From positions 4,142,368 to 4,206,367 of the forward strand of contig NC_059481.1 in the NCBI RefSeq assembly GCF_018139145.2: a DNA stretch of 64,000 bases, read 5' to 3'. The translations under genes were made by a program, and so were the position numbers. The notes beneath the pieces are model-generated. The model saw only the letters and a list, made by a program, of their open reading frames with translations, was not told the DNA's origin and ran no database searches. Positions 43,567 through 58,500 of this stretch are shown here, piece after piece (within the stretch, counting starts at the first letter, position 1; every line of letters begins with the position of its first letter). This stretch comes from Gymnogyps californianus (taxonomy: Eukaryota; Chordata; Aves; Accipitriformes; Cathartidae).

Positions 43567-46500
43567 CTTCAAAACAAAAGCAAAAAAAAAAAAAGAGAGA
43601 CCAATTAAGAGTTTTGCTTTCACTTCCCCTTGCTTATTCTCAGTTAACATTCTAACCCCAAGTTTTGTTGAATACAAGCAAATTCAACCCACTTATCTGC
43701 CACTGCAGATCCGAGACACTGCTGGGAACAGAATGAAAGCTTATTTTACTGCAGAGTTTAGATCCAGCTGGGAGCATACCTATTGATAAGAAAGAAACAG
43801 CCACTTCGCTAAGACGCCACAGTGTGTGTTACTATGGGCATATGGTTCCTTTACACAGAATGGAAAGCTGAAGCCTCTCTCAAATAGTCGCACCTCTGTC
43901 TTTAAAAGGGCCTGAATGAGAGACGAGACTCAATTCTACCCTGATACAGTGCCCATGAAGGGGGAAACAATGCCCAAAAGAACAATCAAGAATTTCAGGT
44001 TGCATAAAAAGTGGCGTAGAAAGAACACGTGTGTACGTACTTTGGGAAACTTCGATAGCCATGACAAACTTCAGGCAGGACTACAACCTTACTTTCAAAG
44101 AGAATTAAGTTTTGTTTTTTCCTGCTTTCAATCATCAGGATTAACTTTTCTTTCTGTGCTTTCAATCGTCAGTACATTCAACAGAGAAATTAAAAAAATA
44201 TTGCAAAGATACCTTAATATCCAAAGTCATTCCGGGTGACAGCTCTGGAGGGAACAATATAGAAAATTGCTCTCTGCCAGTGAGACCCAAAGTACTTGGA
44301 TTTTCCCCAGGAAGAAACTGAAGTGGAGCTATGCCGATTCCAATCAACTGACTCCTATGAACCTTCTCATAGCTTTCAGCTAGGACAGCTTTAACACCCT
44401 GCAAAAATACAAGTGATTTTGTATTTCAGTACAGTAGTCAGAGTGAAATGCAAAAGTAAGCTTCAAACACATATTGTGTCCAAAATCTTGCAATTCAAAC
44501 TGAAGAGTAAAGAGAGTGCTTTGTATGAGTCTTGTAAGGAGGTAACATCTTTTAGCTTTACAGCTAGATGAAAGCAAATAAGCCAGAGCAGGCCCATACA
44601 GTATGAAATGGAGTTTTATAACAGACAGTGACCATGCTGTAGTTAGCAGGCAGAAAATCCCAGACCGAAGGTAGTTGCTTCCATTACTCCACATGGATAA
44701 ATGGCTGACTCAGAATATATTCTCAATATTAGTGGAAATTAGTCTCCAATAGCTAGATACTTAATACCCCACAGAGATCAAACAGTGCTCAGTGCTAGAT
44801 AAATGTCCAATTTATCTCAAAGTTTGGAGTCTAAGATGGTAAGTTACATACTTTGGAAATTCAGATTTATCCTGACTAGTGATTCTCTTCTATGAAGATT
44901 CTAGCAAAGAAATTATTGAGAAGTCTTTAAAAATAAAACGTGTATTATATTCAAGATTGAGGACAGTTTCTAAACACATTCATGCACAAAACTGAACAAT
45001 GTGTTTTTAGGTATTTCCAGAGAAAACGCACACACCCCAAAAACAAACAAACCAGCAGTACCAGTAAAAAAGGCCCTTTTGCAGCCCAGTCTCTTGAGCT
45101 ACCCAGTCCATATTTCTTTCCTGCTAGAATAATTACAGGGATGCCTTCTTTCTGGTACAGCTCCGCTGCTTCAAATACATCTAGCTGTGGAATAACAAAG
45201 TGAAATAGTTTGAGCGAGTTCTAAATCCGCATCACAATTTCAGAGGAGCTATGCAAACAAGTATCTTTACCGTTTGTCCTGATGGGAAGTGAATTGTTTT
45301 AGGAGCTGGTTTTCCTATGAACTTATTCAGAAGCTTGATATTTGCAAAGGTACCTCTTGTCATCACAGCATCATTACCTCTTCGAGCTCCATAAGAGTTG
45401 AACTCACGAGGTGTGAGTCTAGCATAAAAAGAATATTTAAAAGGGAATCAGTTATTTTAAAGATTATCTGGTTTAAAACAATGTTATGATTTTTATAATA
45501 ATTATTGCAGCATCTCTTAAGTTTCCAGTGCAAGATGTAAAGAACTACTCATCCAACAAATGTAATTATTATAAATCATGAACAAATTGCGTAAATCATT
45601 GCTAGATCATTCATGAGGAAAGCTCCAATTTTAAATTCATTTTCTATGACTTCATTATAAAGTGCTATAAGCAGTATGGTACTTACAGAAGAATTATGGG
45701 GAGACTGTTCCAGGAAACAAGCCTGTTTACTAATCCTCTTACCTCTACCAGCATATTTATTAACAAGTGTTGTACCAAAATGAGAGCTTTACTCATAAAT
45801 CAAACAACCATCCTGGGATTAAAGGCCCATTAATTCTTTCTCAAAATACTACTCCTTCAGACTGAATGCAATAGTTAGAAAGACAAGTCCACACCACAGG
45901 CTATTATTTTGTCATGCTTCACTGATACTGTAATAATAATACACCTTTGCAACATAATGCAACAATATAATTTCCAAAATATTCAGCAGAGGTGTGCCAC
46001 TGAATAGCTCAGCACCGCATTGTGTTCTGTGTCTTTTCAGAATTTGAGCAGAGCTGAAAGGCAGCCACTACTGCTGCAGGAAGCTCACTAATGCAGAGGT
46101 AAGTTAGAGCACCAATCACATTCATTTATAAAACCGGGTTTCATTTCTTTAAACTGTATATGTTTCTAGAGCTTCTGATCTGTTCTGTGTATCTATCTGA
46201 CTGTTCCTGAGGCCAACGACAGTAACAGTGACTGACCTCACATTAACAGAAGATCTGTAAATTAGTAAATTATTTTTGCTTTGGCATGCATTTGGCAGCA
46301 GACATTACTGTAACGACACCTATGAGAATGAGTTCTTTAAGAGTATGTCTCAGCTGTTTGTTGTAACCTTAGACACAGACTGCAAGAAAGGTGAGTACTG
46401 GGATTGCAAGACAGGTGATTACTTATAATAAACACCAGTAAGTTACTATTTCACTTATCCATGTATAATCTCCACTTTATGCAGACAGGCATTTATAAAG

Positions 46501-49500
46501 GAAAGCAACAGTGCTGATCAATTATTTGGCATGTGAAGCAGTCCTCTGATATAATTAGAGCTGTTTAATATGAAAAGTCCTTACCCTTTGTTGGTCAGAT
46601 ACTTAGCAGCAGCACTACTCCTTGCAATGCTTCCAGCAGGGGATATGTGATCTGTAGTTACAGAATCTCCCAAATAGAGCAAGACATGGGCATTTTCAAT
46701 CGGTTGTGGTGAAACCGGTTCTCTGGCCTAAAAGGGAAGGGGCGGGCAGGGAAAAACAACAACAACAAAAAAATAAGAAACACATTTTTCTTCCAAGATC
46801 CTTAGACACGTAAAACATATCTGCAATATATGAAGGCACATTGCTGTACAGGCACCACTCATTCCAGAGATACAAACAGTATTTAAAAGACTGAGAAATA
46901 TTAGTGACAATCAAATTTGTTACTTAAACATTGAAGCTTTACTGGAATAGCTATTCCTTTAATGTAATGCATATAATCTGGTGGATAGATCCAACGTACT
47001 TACAAGTTTATCAAAAAAGGAAGGACATCTGATATAAGTAGACTTTAAATCCCAGGGAAATAAAGTTGACTCAGGTGCTTCCAGTAAATTCCATCGTTTG
47101 TTTCCTTTCTACAAAAAAGAAAATTAACCAAAAAGAACAGAGAAATTGGTTTATGATCTTTTTACATGCTGAAACCAAAGACTTACTGGTGATCTTCTTT
47201 TTAATTTCTATTACATCCTACAAATTACCTCATTGGATATTACTTAAGAATCACTATTTAATACAAGTATCCATCTCAGTTAAGTCCTCCTTTACAGTAA
47301 CGGAAATAACGGACAAACCAATCATATTCAACTGGAAGATATTATAAAGCTACAATGAAATGCAATCTTTAAGTTATGCAGAACAAAAGACCATTCTTAC
47401 CTCCATTTTTTCTTTCAACTCCTTAAACATGGATGATATCACACACTCTTCTTCCACTGTGTGGAGTTCTCTTCGGGTGGGCCAAATATCTCGTAAGTAA
47501 ATACTTTTGCCATTAAAGCCAGTCCCTGAGTAAGATTTTAAACATAATAGTAAATTTGAAGAATAAAATATTAGACTTGATATTTATATTGGAATATAAA
47601 TATGTATATATTCAGGTCTTCAGAGATGGTACCAGATATGCAAAGAATTTCATCAGTTAAGTGGATGCTTTGCTTTAGCTACGAGCAACACCAAATATGA
47701 CTGTGCTTTCTCTTCAAATATACTGGTTTTGTATGCTGAAATGCATGTGAAGAAACCTCTTCTACGTATGCATTAGATGCAGAAATAGAAGATGTAAGGA
47801 AATACTTACCCAAAGGCTCAGTTTCAAAGTCTATTCTAACAGTGCCTGCAATAGCATAAGCAACTACTAGAGGTGGAGAAGCAAGGTAGTTGGCACGGAC
47901 ACAGTCACAGAGACGTCCTTCAAAGTTCTTTGTTCCAGACAATACTCCACAGGCAATTATATCACCCTGAAAGGCAGACCCATATACATTTTTCTAGGAC
48001 TTTGTGCTACTTCAACAGCTTGTGCTATTTTTTGTTGACGTGCTCAGTCAGATGTGCTTTTAGCACTCCACTTCAAATATTTATTCTAACACTTCAATTT
48101 AAAGGCACTTTGCTCTCTACCACTACCCTTCCTCCTTCTCCTCCTTTTCACTCTTGACCCTCTGATATGTTCTTCAGTCACTTCAGTGAACTCCTCTCCT
48201 GCCTTTTATTTCTTGTATTTTTCTTCTGCTTCACATGAGAAAAATGCTGCAGCTGTTTAGACACTGCTGGTTAAAATCACTCAAGCACATAGCTCTTTAA
48301 AACCCTCCTCTTCATTTATGGTACAAAATCTACACATTGCATCCTCCATAAGATTGGATCCTATGTATTTATCTTATAATTTATATCTGTATGCTACAAA
48401 TACTATTTATTACATTTATTTTACATAGCAATGCATTACCATGGTCTCCCTCTGACAAGCAGATGTGCAAAAACATCATGCAAAGTCCAAACCAACAATA
48501 AAATATATTTTGCATGGATTACTGTATTTCTTGATTGCTTAAGTGGGTGAGAACCGTATTCAACAAGCCTTAGAGCTTTACCTGTTTTATTGCATTCCTG
48601 ATGGCTTCTGGCAAAGGGGCAGTGTTTCCAACACAGGTTGAACACCCATAACCGACAACCTCAAACCTACATTGGAAAAAACCAATCAAGTAACACATTA
48701 AATTATTACAAGCAATTTGTTAGCAAAACAGCTTTTTCTTTTATTAGCAAGCACTACGAAGATTTTTTTTTTCCTTTGACAATCAGACCTTTTAGGAAGT
48801 GAACAGCAGACACTACATCTCACTGATGCAAGCAGGAAGATACAAGGTAACATTTTTGTAAGCGATCAAGATAAGTCAAATAAAATATCTCAAGATGTTG
48901 TTAGTTCCATAAGTAATGGCAAAGCAAAGGCAGTAACATTCCTCCCAGAGCACAGCCGGGCACTGTTACAGAATTATGAACATAATCTAATTGTTATTGC
49001 TACGGAGCAACCAAAAACATGCTAAATAACCCACAACAGCAGTGTTAAGAAAAGACTGTCCTGATAAATTTACATCCAGCTTCCACTTTTAAAATATATA
49101 AACAAGTGCATCCTGTCCTGTAAGACACTTACAATTAAGTAGATCGCTACTGAAAAAACAGAGCTCAGATGAGGCAGAGATCTACACATAGTGAATTGTA
49201 AGGTGGGAATAAAATGGAGTAGAATAACTTTAAGTCAGCAAGTAGTTACAATGACAATCTAGTAAGTTAAGAATTAGCCAGCCCAAAATGAACAGCAACC
49301 GTATTTATCAACCTGTATAAAACCCTTGTGTACTATTTTCCTAAAATGACAAATGAAGTAGGAGTCACAACTTACCCAAGCTTACTGAGGTATGGTAATA
49401 CTCCACTTGAACTGAGGTAATGTGTAACCATTCCACTGCCTGGTGATAAACTTGTTCTTATGTAGGGCTTAACCACTAGGCCAGCTTCAACAGCTTTTTT

Positions 49501-52500
49501 GGCCAGGAGTCCTACAAAAAAAAAAAAAAAAAAAAAAAAGAGAGAGAGAGAGACAGAGAGAGAGCACACTTATGTTTTGTATATCCCTTAAAAGAACATC
49601 TATATGATGCTACCTTAGTTAAATTAAGCATAAAAAACCCCAGAAGATTAGTAGACCTTCAGTTTATTAAATTATTAAAGCAACTACTTGCCTGAATAAA
49701 GTTTCTTAACTCATAGCAATACCATTCAGGTTTCTGTTCCCATTCCTATAATGTAGATGTCCATTTTCTTTTCTATAAGAAAAATCTCTTTCCCATGTTC
49801 TGGTTGACAGCGCAAATGCATTTATTCTCCTTCTGATACAGGCCACACAGCCTCAAAGGGAGGCTTGCCTTGGCCAGAGGACCTCAAACGAAGAAAGCAA
49901 GATCTGACAGAGGATTAGCTGTTCTGGGAAAATTTGTATGCAGCTTGTGAAGGTACGGCACATACTCCTTAACTAGTGACTTCTTTCCAGACTCTGCAGC
50001 TAACTATAGTTCAAGCTACCAGCACCCAGGACGGAGTCAAAGCTAAAGCCCACCTCCTGCATCAACTGTGTCGCTGTGTGCATCCATCTGAAAAGAGCCC
50101 TAAAACTGGTTACCTCTTGAAATACTACCAAATGTAAATATTTTGTAATTACTATCATTAATACTGCTCTATGACACAAATTTTGAGATTGTATTATTGA
50201 CAAGTAACTTTCATTATATAACCTCCAGAACATAAAACAAGTTTAAGGCTAAAAGTTTATAGTTTCAAAGCTTTAGGTCAAGTCATTACAGAGAATCTAC
50301 AAAAGTGAAGGTAAAGGCTGTGTAAACATGGCAGCACCATTAAGATCAAGTTAGTTGTCACTAGTCACAACATACCTGCAGCAAGCATGACGGAAGGATT
50401 ACAATTATTTGTACAGCTGATTACTGCAGCAATGACAATGCAGCCATGAGATAGCTTGTATTCATTTCCTTCATACTGAACAGGTACAATGTCATTCTGT
50501 TTCTCAACTGCAATCTGAAACCCTTTAACACCAGACTAGATGACAAAAATACATGTTAGCAGTTATTACGGTACAGAAAGTACGACATTACAGCAAGACC
50601 AAGTGCACCCTCGCTTTAAAATAATACTCAGCTGTCCCATTAGGAACCCTTCAACAGATTTTAAAAGCAGCCCTCAGTTTATGCCTCTCTCCATATATAG
50701 TAGTCTCATCCCGCTTTCTGCATCATTGCTTTAACTTTGCAACAATTGTGAACAAATGCCAGTCAAAGCATGGTTGATCCCACACTCATTTCCTGCTATA
50801 CGTGAAAGAACAATCCCTTCCATGTACACATCTAATTCTATACAATATTTGTTTCTGAACTAGAAGCATACCCAAGATTTTAATTGGAAGAGGATGGTAA
50901 CTAAAAGCAGACTACGTCAATTAACATTTCACGCCCTCCAGCACTCAGTCATCCTCCAGAGGTCCCTTTCAGTCTCAACCATTCTGTGATCCATGATCAG
51001 TTCATGATTTCTCTCTCCAGCACAACCGATCATTCTGTATTATACAGCTCATTACAAACCAGAAATGCTAAAACCAACAGAAAGAATTTTTAGAGTGTCT
51101 AAGTGTGCATGTTTCCAATACTGCTGCCAGTCTTCAACTTTAACGATAAACATTAAAAATGAAGATTCCTGTATTAGCTGCATTAGATACCTATGCATAT
51201 TCCTAACCAAAAATACCACCTTCAGAGTAAAAACGTTTCCTCTGTGAAGTCAAGTTAAACTGTAAGCAAAAACCATTTGCTAAGTTAAGAACCCAGAACA
51301 TTGATTAGCTACAAATCTTGGAAGTCTTTCTGCATCTCCTTTAAGATATGATGAGTTTTCTTTTCTTATGGTAATTCTGTTTTGAAAACCAAGTAAAACA
51401 CAGCTGTTTAAAAAACTCTGAAAATGAGACATCAGTTGTACAAACCTTTTCATTTAAGCAGGCTTGGAAGTCACTTTTCATGTTATTAACAGCCACTCTA
51501 TCTTGGGACCTCTTGGGGCCACTGACATATGGAATAATAGAACTTAGACTAATTTGCACTACCTGAAAAAAGAAACAGAAAAAGCATACATTATCAATCC
51601 CAGCCGAACATTACATCAAATATACTTGAGACACCCAGGACCTCTTTTGTTGAAAATTTGAATGTTCTGAGACATTAAAACTCCAGGCTTCCACTTTCAA
51701 GACTGCCCACTGTAAAAGGCTATTCAGCTTCTTCAAAGTGTTTCAGCACTACCCCTAACTTTTCTACCATCCGTAAGACTTACCTGGTCACGCAGGAGTG
51801 ACAGGAATTCAGTATCTGTTAGTTGCCACGAATGCTATTGTACAGCCCTTCTTTCCCCCACCCCCTCTATATTTTGCAAACATACTCTGCTTCTCAAAAT
51901 TGTGAGTTAATAAATGCAACTTATATTAAAGCAATGAAAATTACAGCGGGAGACAAAATTGTTAAATCAGCAGTAGTTATTTATTATGAGCAAACACACA
52001 GAAACAAGTCATTTCAAGCATACCTGGGAATACTCAGGTTCCCTGGAAGAACTGTCATCATTCCTAAATAACTTCACAGCTTTAAGATATGCTTCCATGA
52101 CCTCAAGCTTGGCCTTATCAAAACCTTAGGAAGGTTATTTCAAACATGAGAAAAGTCACATTAAAAAAATAAACAAAACCACACAATTCTCAGAAATTAA
52201 GACTGTTTTAAGCATATCATCCAAAGTACTTTTTTTCAAGGCACACCACTTCCATACCCCAACCTCCAGGAGCTATTCAGGAATGACACACAAATTAAAA
52301 TACTTTTTTAATTTTTTTTTTTTTAATTAGCTTAACTTTCCTTCTTTTAGCAAGGAACAAAATAAGCTGTTCCAACTCTAGCAGTTGTAACTCTAACTAA
52401 ATTTACAGATTTGTCCCTGAAGTTCATAAAGCTTTTCTCTATTAAGATTTACTTGTTTAATACAGATCATGCGCTTAGTTGATAATAGCCAGTATTACTG

Positions 52501-55500
52501 GCTACTGTTAGAAAATGTTTCATTTGCTCTGCACTGACGAGACAAAACATGTTTGCTATTAAATTAAAAATGTTTAACTTGTATTTAAAAGTGAAATTTA
52601 AAGATTTCAGTTTCAGAAAGGCTTACTAATGTGAATGAGCTTTTTTTTGATATCTGTTACCCTGTGGCTTTCTCTGTTTGCAGTAGCTTGATAAAGAATT
52701 GACATCCTTCTAGCTTAGCTTGAAATGTCAGTGAAAGAGTGCTCTTCGAAGGAAAAAAATCATTGTGAAAAAAATCAGAAACGTGTTGTGATTGGTTTTG
52801 CAGTTTGACTTATTTCTAGTAATCATTTTAGATTTTGACTTTGTAGGGAATCTACAGGTGGTTAAGGGATTAATTTCATATCAAGACGACTTATATTCCA
52901 CACACTTTTCAAAATATAAGGGAGAATTTTCTTAATACTTTTCTTTTAAAGCTTTACATATGCTTTCAAAAACAAGGACTCTGGATGTTGAAAAACAACA
53001 TGATGGGAGTAAATCAGGTATTAGACAAACGAACCAGACTGGACACAAACCTCAAGTGCAGGTCAGCTATCCACATGCCAGTGTTGTGCATACAAAAACT
53101 ACAGCCTCATTTAAATACATGGGATACGTGGAGACAAAAATAGGCCACAAGACAACGTCCGTGCTAATAAAGCAGGTAAATAACTCAGACCCAAATGCCA
53201 CATACTAAGTGTCCCACAAAACTAGCCAACAGTAAATATGTATGGTACTATTTTTGTGGTAGGTATTACTCAGACACATGAGATTCTACAAGATAAAAGT
53301 TGTAGCCGAGTATATCCCATGACACAGCCTGTTACTGTACAGCAGAATTTTATACATTAAATCCATGTCAGAACTCTGCAGAAAATCACTGTTTAAGAAC
53401 TACGGAGTTTTAGGCAAACAAACTATTGCCACATATCTAAAACACTATTACAATGAATCACTATTTTCATTTCATCTTTACCTGTATGCTTTAAGTGCTT
53501 CAATGTCACATTATCAACAGGGAAAAAGCTCAGCATAGCACCATATTCAGGACACATATTTGCTATTGTGGTTCGGTCTGCTACAGACAGCTGGGAAACT
53601 CCACTCCCAAAAAACTCAACAAATTTTCCAGCGACATCAGCTTGCCTAAGATGCTGTTTAAAAGAACACACAACAACATTTGTTATGTGAAGAGGTACAA
53701 TGCAAGCTATGTTTGTTGCAACAATTCGCAATTAGCAAGTTATGAACCTTTAGAAGAAATAGCTGAAACCTCAAGGCCCACGTTTGCAAAAAAACCCAAG
53801 CCCCGTTAACATACTGGATTCTAAAAATCTATGCTGGAAGTTGGCGTGATAAAACACACCTTGACCTGCAACTGAGTTCTTCAGATTTCCTAGCTGAGAA
53901 CAGATACGCACTTCTTAAGGCACCGTGCCAGAAAGAAGAATGTATTTTCAAAGCAAGCACAGCTGTTCAGTGCTTTGATGCTAGCTCTTCACCTACTAGA
54001 GCAGTGATGGCTTGTGCCACCCTGGCAAAACCCTGTCTTCAGAGAAGATTCTTGAGTTATACCAGCTTACAACCATAGATAGGTCTTGTGTCCTGCGGGA
54101 GTATTTTAGAACAAAAAGGGCATCCAGAAAAAGTTTCTGAGCTAGAGAAGAAGCCTACATGCTGTCAGCAGGAGGAAAACGGAAAACAGGGCTCCTCTCT
54201 CCTGCCCCCAACCCTGCACGCGCACTTTCTTTTTTTAATTATTTTTTAGTGAAAGAGGGCCTGTAAATAAACCACTATAGAGGGAAAAGAAAAAAAACCC
54301 AGTACTTTGGAGGACTATGAAATAAAAATGGTTAGAGATTATTTGTATCTTTCTGCACTGCCATGATTACAGGTATACTAAAAATACTCCCAGCATTTAA
54401 ATCCGTTCTCAGACACCACTGGTAGAACTTGCAACAAACTTTGCTTTGTCTGAAAAGGCATCGAACTCTTACCTTTGTAATGCTTAGGACAATATCTATG
54501 GATGTAGCAAGTGAGCTGGCTGTGCCTGTCAGTTCACACCCAACCACCTCAGGCAAAGTGAGAGTAACTGGCATCCCCAGCATCACTGCTTCTGTTTCAA
54601 TCCCCCCAACACCTGGAAGGAGAATATTAGGTTGCTTTTCATCAGTAAGTAACTAAGTATGCTGAGGTCCTAAAATGTAATAAAACCCTTCCTATTAAGC
54701 CTAAAGGCTACAGCAAGAAATACAGAAATTCTCTGTTAAGTATTTGTACATGAAAATAAAATCAAGCAAGACTACGGCTGAAGTTAGACTTCACAGTCAA
54801 CCAGAAAATATTTTATATCTAAAATTAACTTCCCAAGAGAAAACACACCTTCATACAAATTTTATACTGCATGTACAAACAGCACTTATTTGAATATCAA
54901 TTGGGTTTTGGCTATTTTCTCTTTAAATTACAAATAGCAGTTTCTCAATGGAAGGAAGCGTTAGCTGAGATTACTTTTAGACAAAAAACATTCTGAAGAA
55001 TAATTCAAGACAGAGTTTGTTATGCTTGAGATAGAAATATCCAGTGGGAAGAAAGTATTTCTCAGTAATGCTTTAGAATGCCTTTCAAAGTGCTATCAGG
55101 TTCTTCTTAGCATACTTACCCCAGCCCAAGATACCCAAGCCATTTACCATGGTTGTATGAGAATCTGTGCCAACCACGCTATCTGGATATAGGAAATCTT
55201 TAACTTCAAAAACAACTCTTGACAAATATTCCAAGTTAACTTGGTGCGCCATTCCAGTCTCAGGTGGAATTATGGAAATATTCTTGAAAACCTTTGAACT
55301 CCACTGTAATTTTTCCAAAATGAGAAAAAGAGAGTTGCATTTTTTCAAAGGTATATTCAATTCTTAGAACATAACTAAAAAGACAAAACTAGTACACAAT
55401 AAAACAGTACTTGCTATTTACGCAAGTGGCTTTTGCTCATTTGTCAAACAGAGGTACGTGATCCCCTTGGATTCTATACATTCTTAATCATCAACAAAGC

Positions 55501-58500
55501 CATTCATTCAATTCCTGTTGAAGGTGGAATCAATAATTCATACCTACCTTTCAAAAGCAGGGCAGCATAAATCTCGTACCTCCCAGTTCACACAACTGAT
55601 TTCAAGCACAGCTAAGACTAGTATTGAGACAACAGAACCTAAGCACTTGTATTTATAGCAGAATTTCATTTAGGTTTTACACTCCTGGATGAGACTGAAG
55701 ATGCCATTTAGAAAAGCGTCTTGCTACATGCAAACTCAGGATGCTAGATTGAAAAAAGCTGACACGGAAACTTGTAACAAGATTCAGCTTGGCAGTTTCC
55801 CTCTTTCATAATGTAAAAGCTAATTTGCAACTTTCAGAAAGAAACCTCCTTGTCTACCCATACGAAAAGATTTTTACATCATTGCACTGGATTCCTAAAC
55901 CATGTTACATTAGCGGATGAGGATCAAATACCAATGTCGCAGATCCCTGGCTAGCGACAAAGAAGCCGATGTTCACCACACAAGACTTCCATTAAAAACA
56001 AGTTTACTAGCACTGCTGCCTAGTTTGAGAGCAGCAATGTCTCAGCACTGGCCTCTGCTCAACACTTCCACTTCCAGTAAGATTTGCAACAGAAGTATGG
56101 GTAAGTGAACCTTTTATCCAGAAACTCACTGTGACCTAAGGCACTGAGCTCATTAAAAAGCATTAAAAAGACTAATGCTTCATAAATACCTACTTTGTCC
56201 ACTACCTTCACACTGACAAGAACCAAATCAAAGTGTAAACTTTTTCAAGTTAGAATTACAAAAAATTATCTCCCCTTTAAGTGACACCTAGATTTAGAAC
56301 TTCCGCTGCCTAACAATTGTTAGATTCAAAGTCACAAACCACGTTATTAGCCAATTTTCTGTTCCCATATTAAATTCAGATTTGAGAGTCTGACGTTTCC
56401 AAATGATTACATTTAATTTATCATCTAAACCTGAACACTGGCAGACGAATGGAGCAAGCTCTTAAAACAACCAAACCACAACACAATACAAAGCCCACAG
56501 GTAGAGAGACATACCTTAAAAAATTGAAGCCTCTCTCTATTTCTGCCAAATTCCATCTCTTGATTTTTCAACACTGTCTCTGGCCTAGGAAGATATCAAG
56601 TTTACGAGCACTGTCACAATCTATTTCAAATTACGGAAGAACAAGTTGTTATTTTTGCTTGTTTGACGAAAGACTCATTTAAGCCTGCAGCACAATTTGA
56701 AGCGGTTTATTAGAACAAAGATAATTCCTTCCTTGCAGCAAGCTTTCTGTAAACAGTGAAAAATAAGTGATTTCATCTGTGCTGTGCTTGAGAACATTTA
56801 TTCTAGGTATAGTTTGCCTAAAGCATTTGATCTCAAACTCATTTTAAGAGATCTATTCCAAGCATGTACTACAATACACAGAAGCTTTTTTTTCCCCTCA
56901 TCAGTAGTCTTACAGGTTGCACACCTCAAAATTCCATACAGTAAAGAACGAAGATGTTCACTAGTTCACGTAAAAACACTCTCCATGTTCAGTACTGGCC
57001 CTTTAGCAACTGAGTAGAACATCAGGGCAATTGTTAACTATCCTCCATTTCTGTATTTTTTGCCTCCAAGCCACAATTTTTTCTGCACAAGTACTCATCA
57101 GTACAGTCTTACAAAACAAACCACCTTTTCTTAATAGGTGTTATTTATCAAGATACTGATCCTCATTACGAAGGAGTAATCCATAATTTAAGAGGAATAA
57201 CCTCTACTTTGAGAAGGTGGACAAGGAAGGGAACATGCTTGCTTTGTACCAGGAAGGAAGTCCTCAATATTCTAGAGATGTACTTTACATCACGACCCTT
57301 CCCTTTCTTCTCTGCAGTGTCAGAAGGTTAGCGGCTATACTGCTTTGCAAAGCCCCAAGGGGTAGTCATCACTCACACTGCAGCTTAATAAATACCACTG
57401 CGTTTTGCTGTCAGAAACATCAATATTGCTGAGAACATCACTAATTCTGCATTCCTACACCTGTACTGAGCAGGAATATTTGTGTATCTATAAGTTACCA
57501 TGACAATCAGCATCATATCACTGTGGGATACTGATTTGGTCAGCTTTTAAATTCTACACCTGCCCGGCACAGGCAGATAGGGATCTGAACAGTCTATCAG
57601 GCAAGAGAGGTGGCAGCTGAAAGAGGAGGATGATTACATGTAATTGTCATAGATGGAATGGTATGCAATGATCTGTCAATAATATTGAAAATCTGGAGAA
57701 GGCAGATCGATGAGGTTCCCCTGGGCCATTACATAGAGGCAGGATATTCATTGAGTTTCAACTCAATGATAGATGGACTGAGAGATTCCATAGAAGCTAG
57801 GGGATGATGTCTAGGCTAGTTCTTAGTTGTTCTTTAAGAGCCAGAGACTTCTGAAAAGTTCTCACAGAAAAACTAAAGTTTACTTTTAGAAATTTATCAG
57901 CGCTTCATTGTTTTACTCACTGATATTTACTTTGTAACATACAGAGGATTACTCCTATGCTCTGTTGTCCCTGTAAAGAAACAAGGGAAGTCTCAAAATT
58001 TAATTTAAAAATCACAGCCATGAGTCACACAGTTGGCCATCTGCACTGTGTTTAGTAAAGCCCTTCTTGTAAAAAATTTATTGTAGACTAATTCAAATCT
58101 GCTACATCAGACCACCTTCTAGATGCTGAAACCTGTCTATGGCACACGTGAAGAAGAGTACAGAAGGATGTTCAGAGAAAAAAAAAAAATCACATCTCTG
58201 AACTGTCACAGGCAGTGCTTAAGAACACAGAAGGGTACAAATAATTAAAAAAAGGAAGCTTTCATACTCAGGCACCGGCTGAAGATGGAAAGGACAGAGG
58301 ATAGGTGTGTTCTCAATCTGCGCAGAAAATTGTCCTGAGTTGCGACTCGAATCTCCAGCGCTACACGGCCCCTTGCAGCCAGTCTGACCCCTGCAAGGTA
58401 GCTTCCGAGGCTGTGCTTTAAGTGGAGAAAGCTTTGCCATCGGCTTCTGTGAATCACCACCTCCAGGATTCGGAGCATTCTGTATTGCACTGCAACATGA

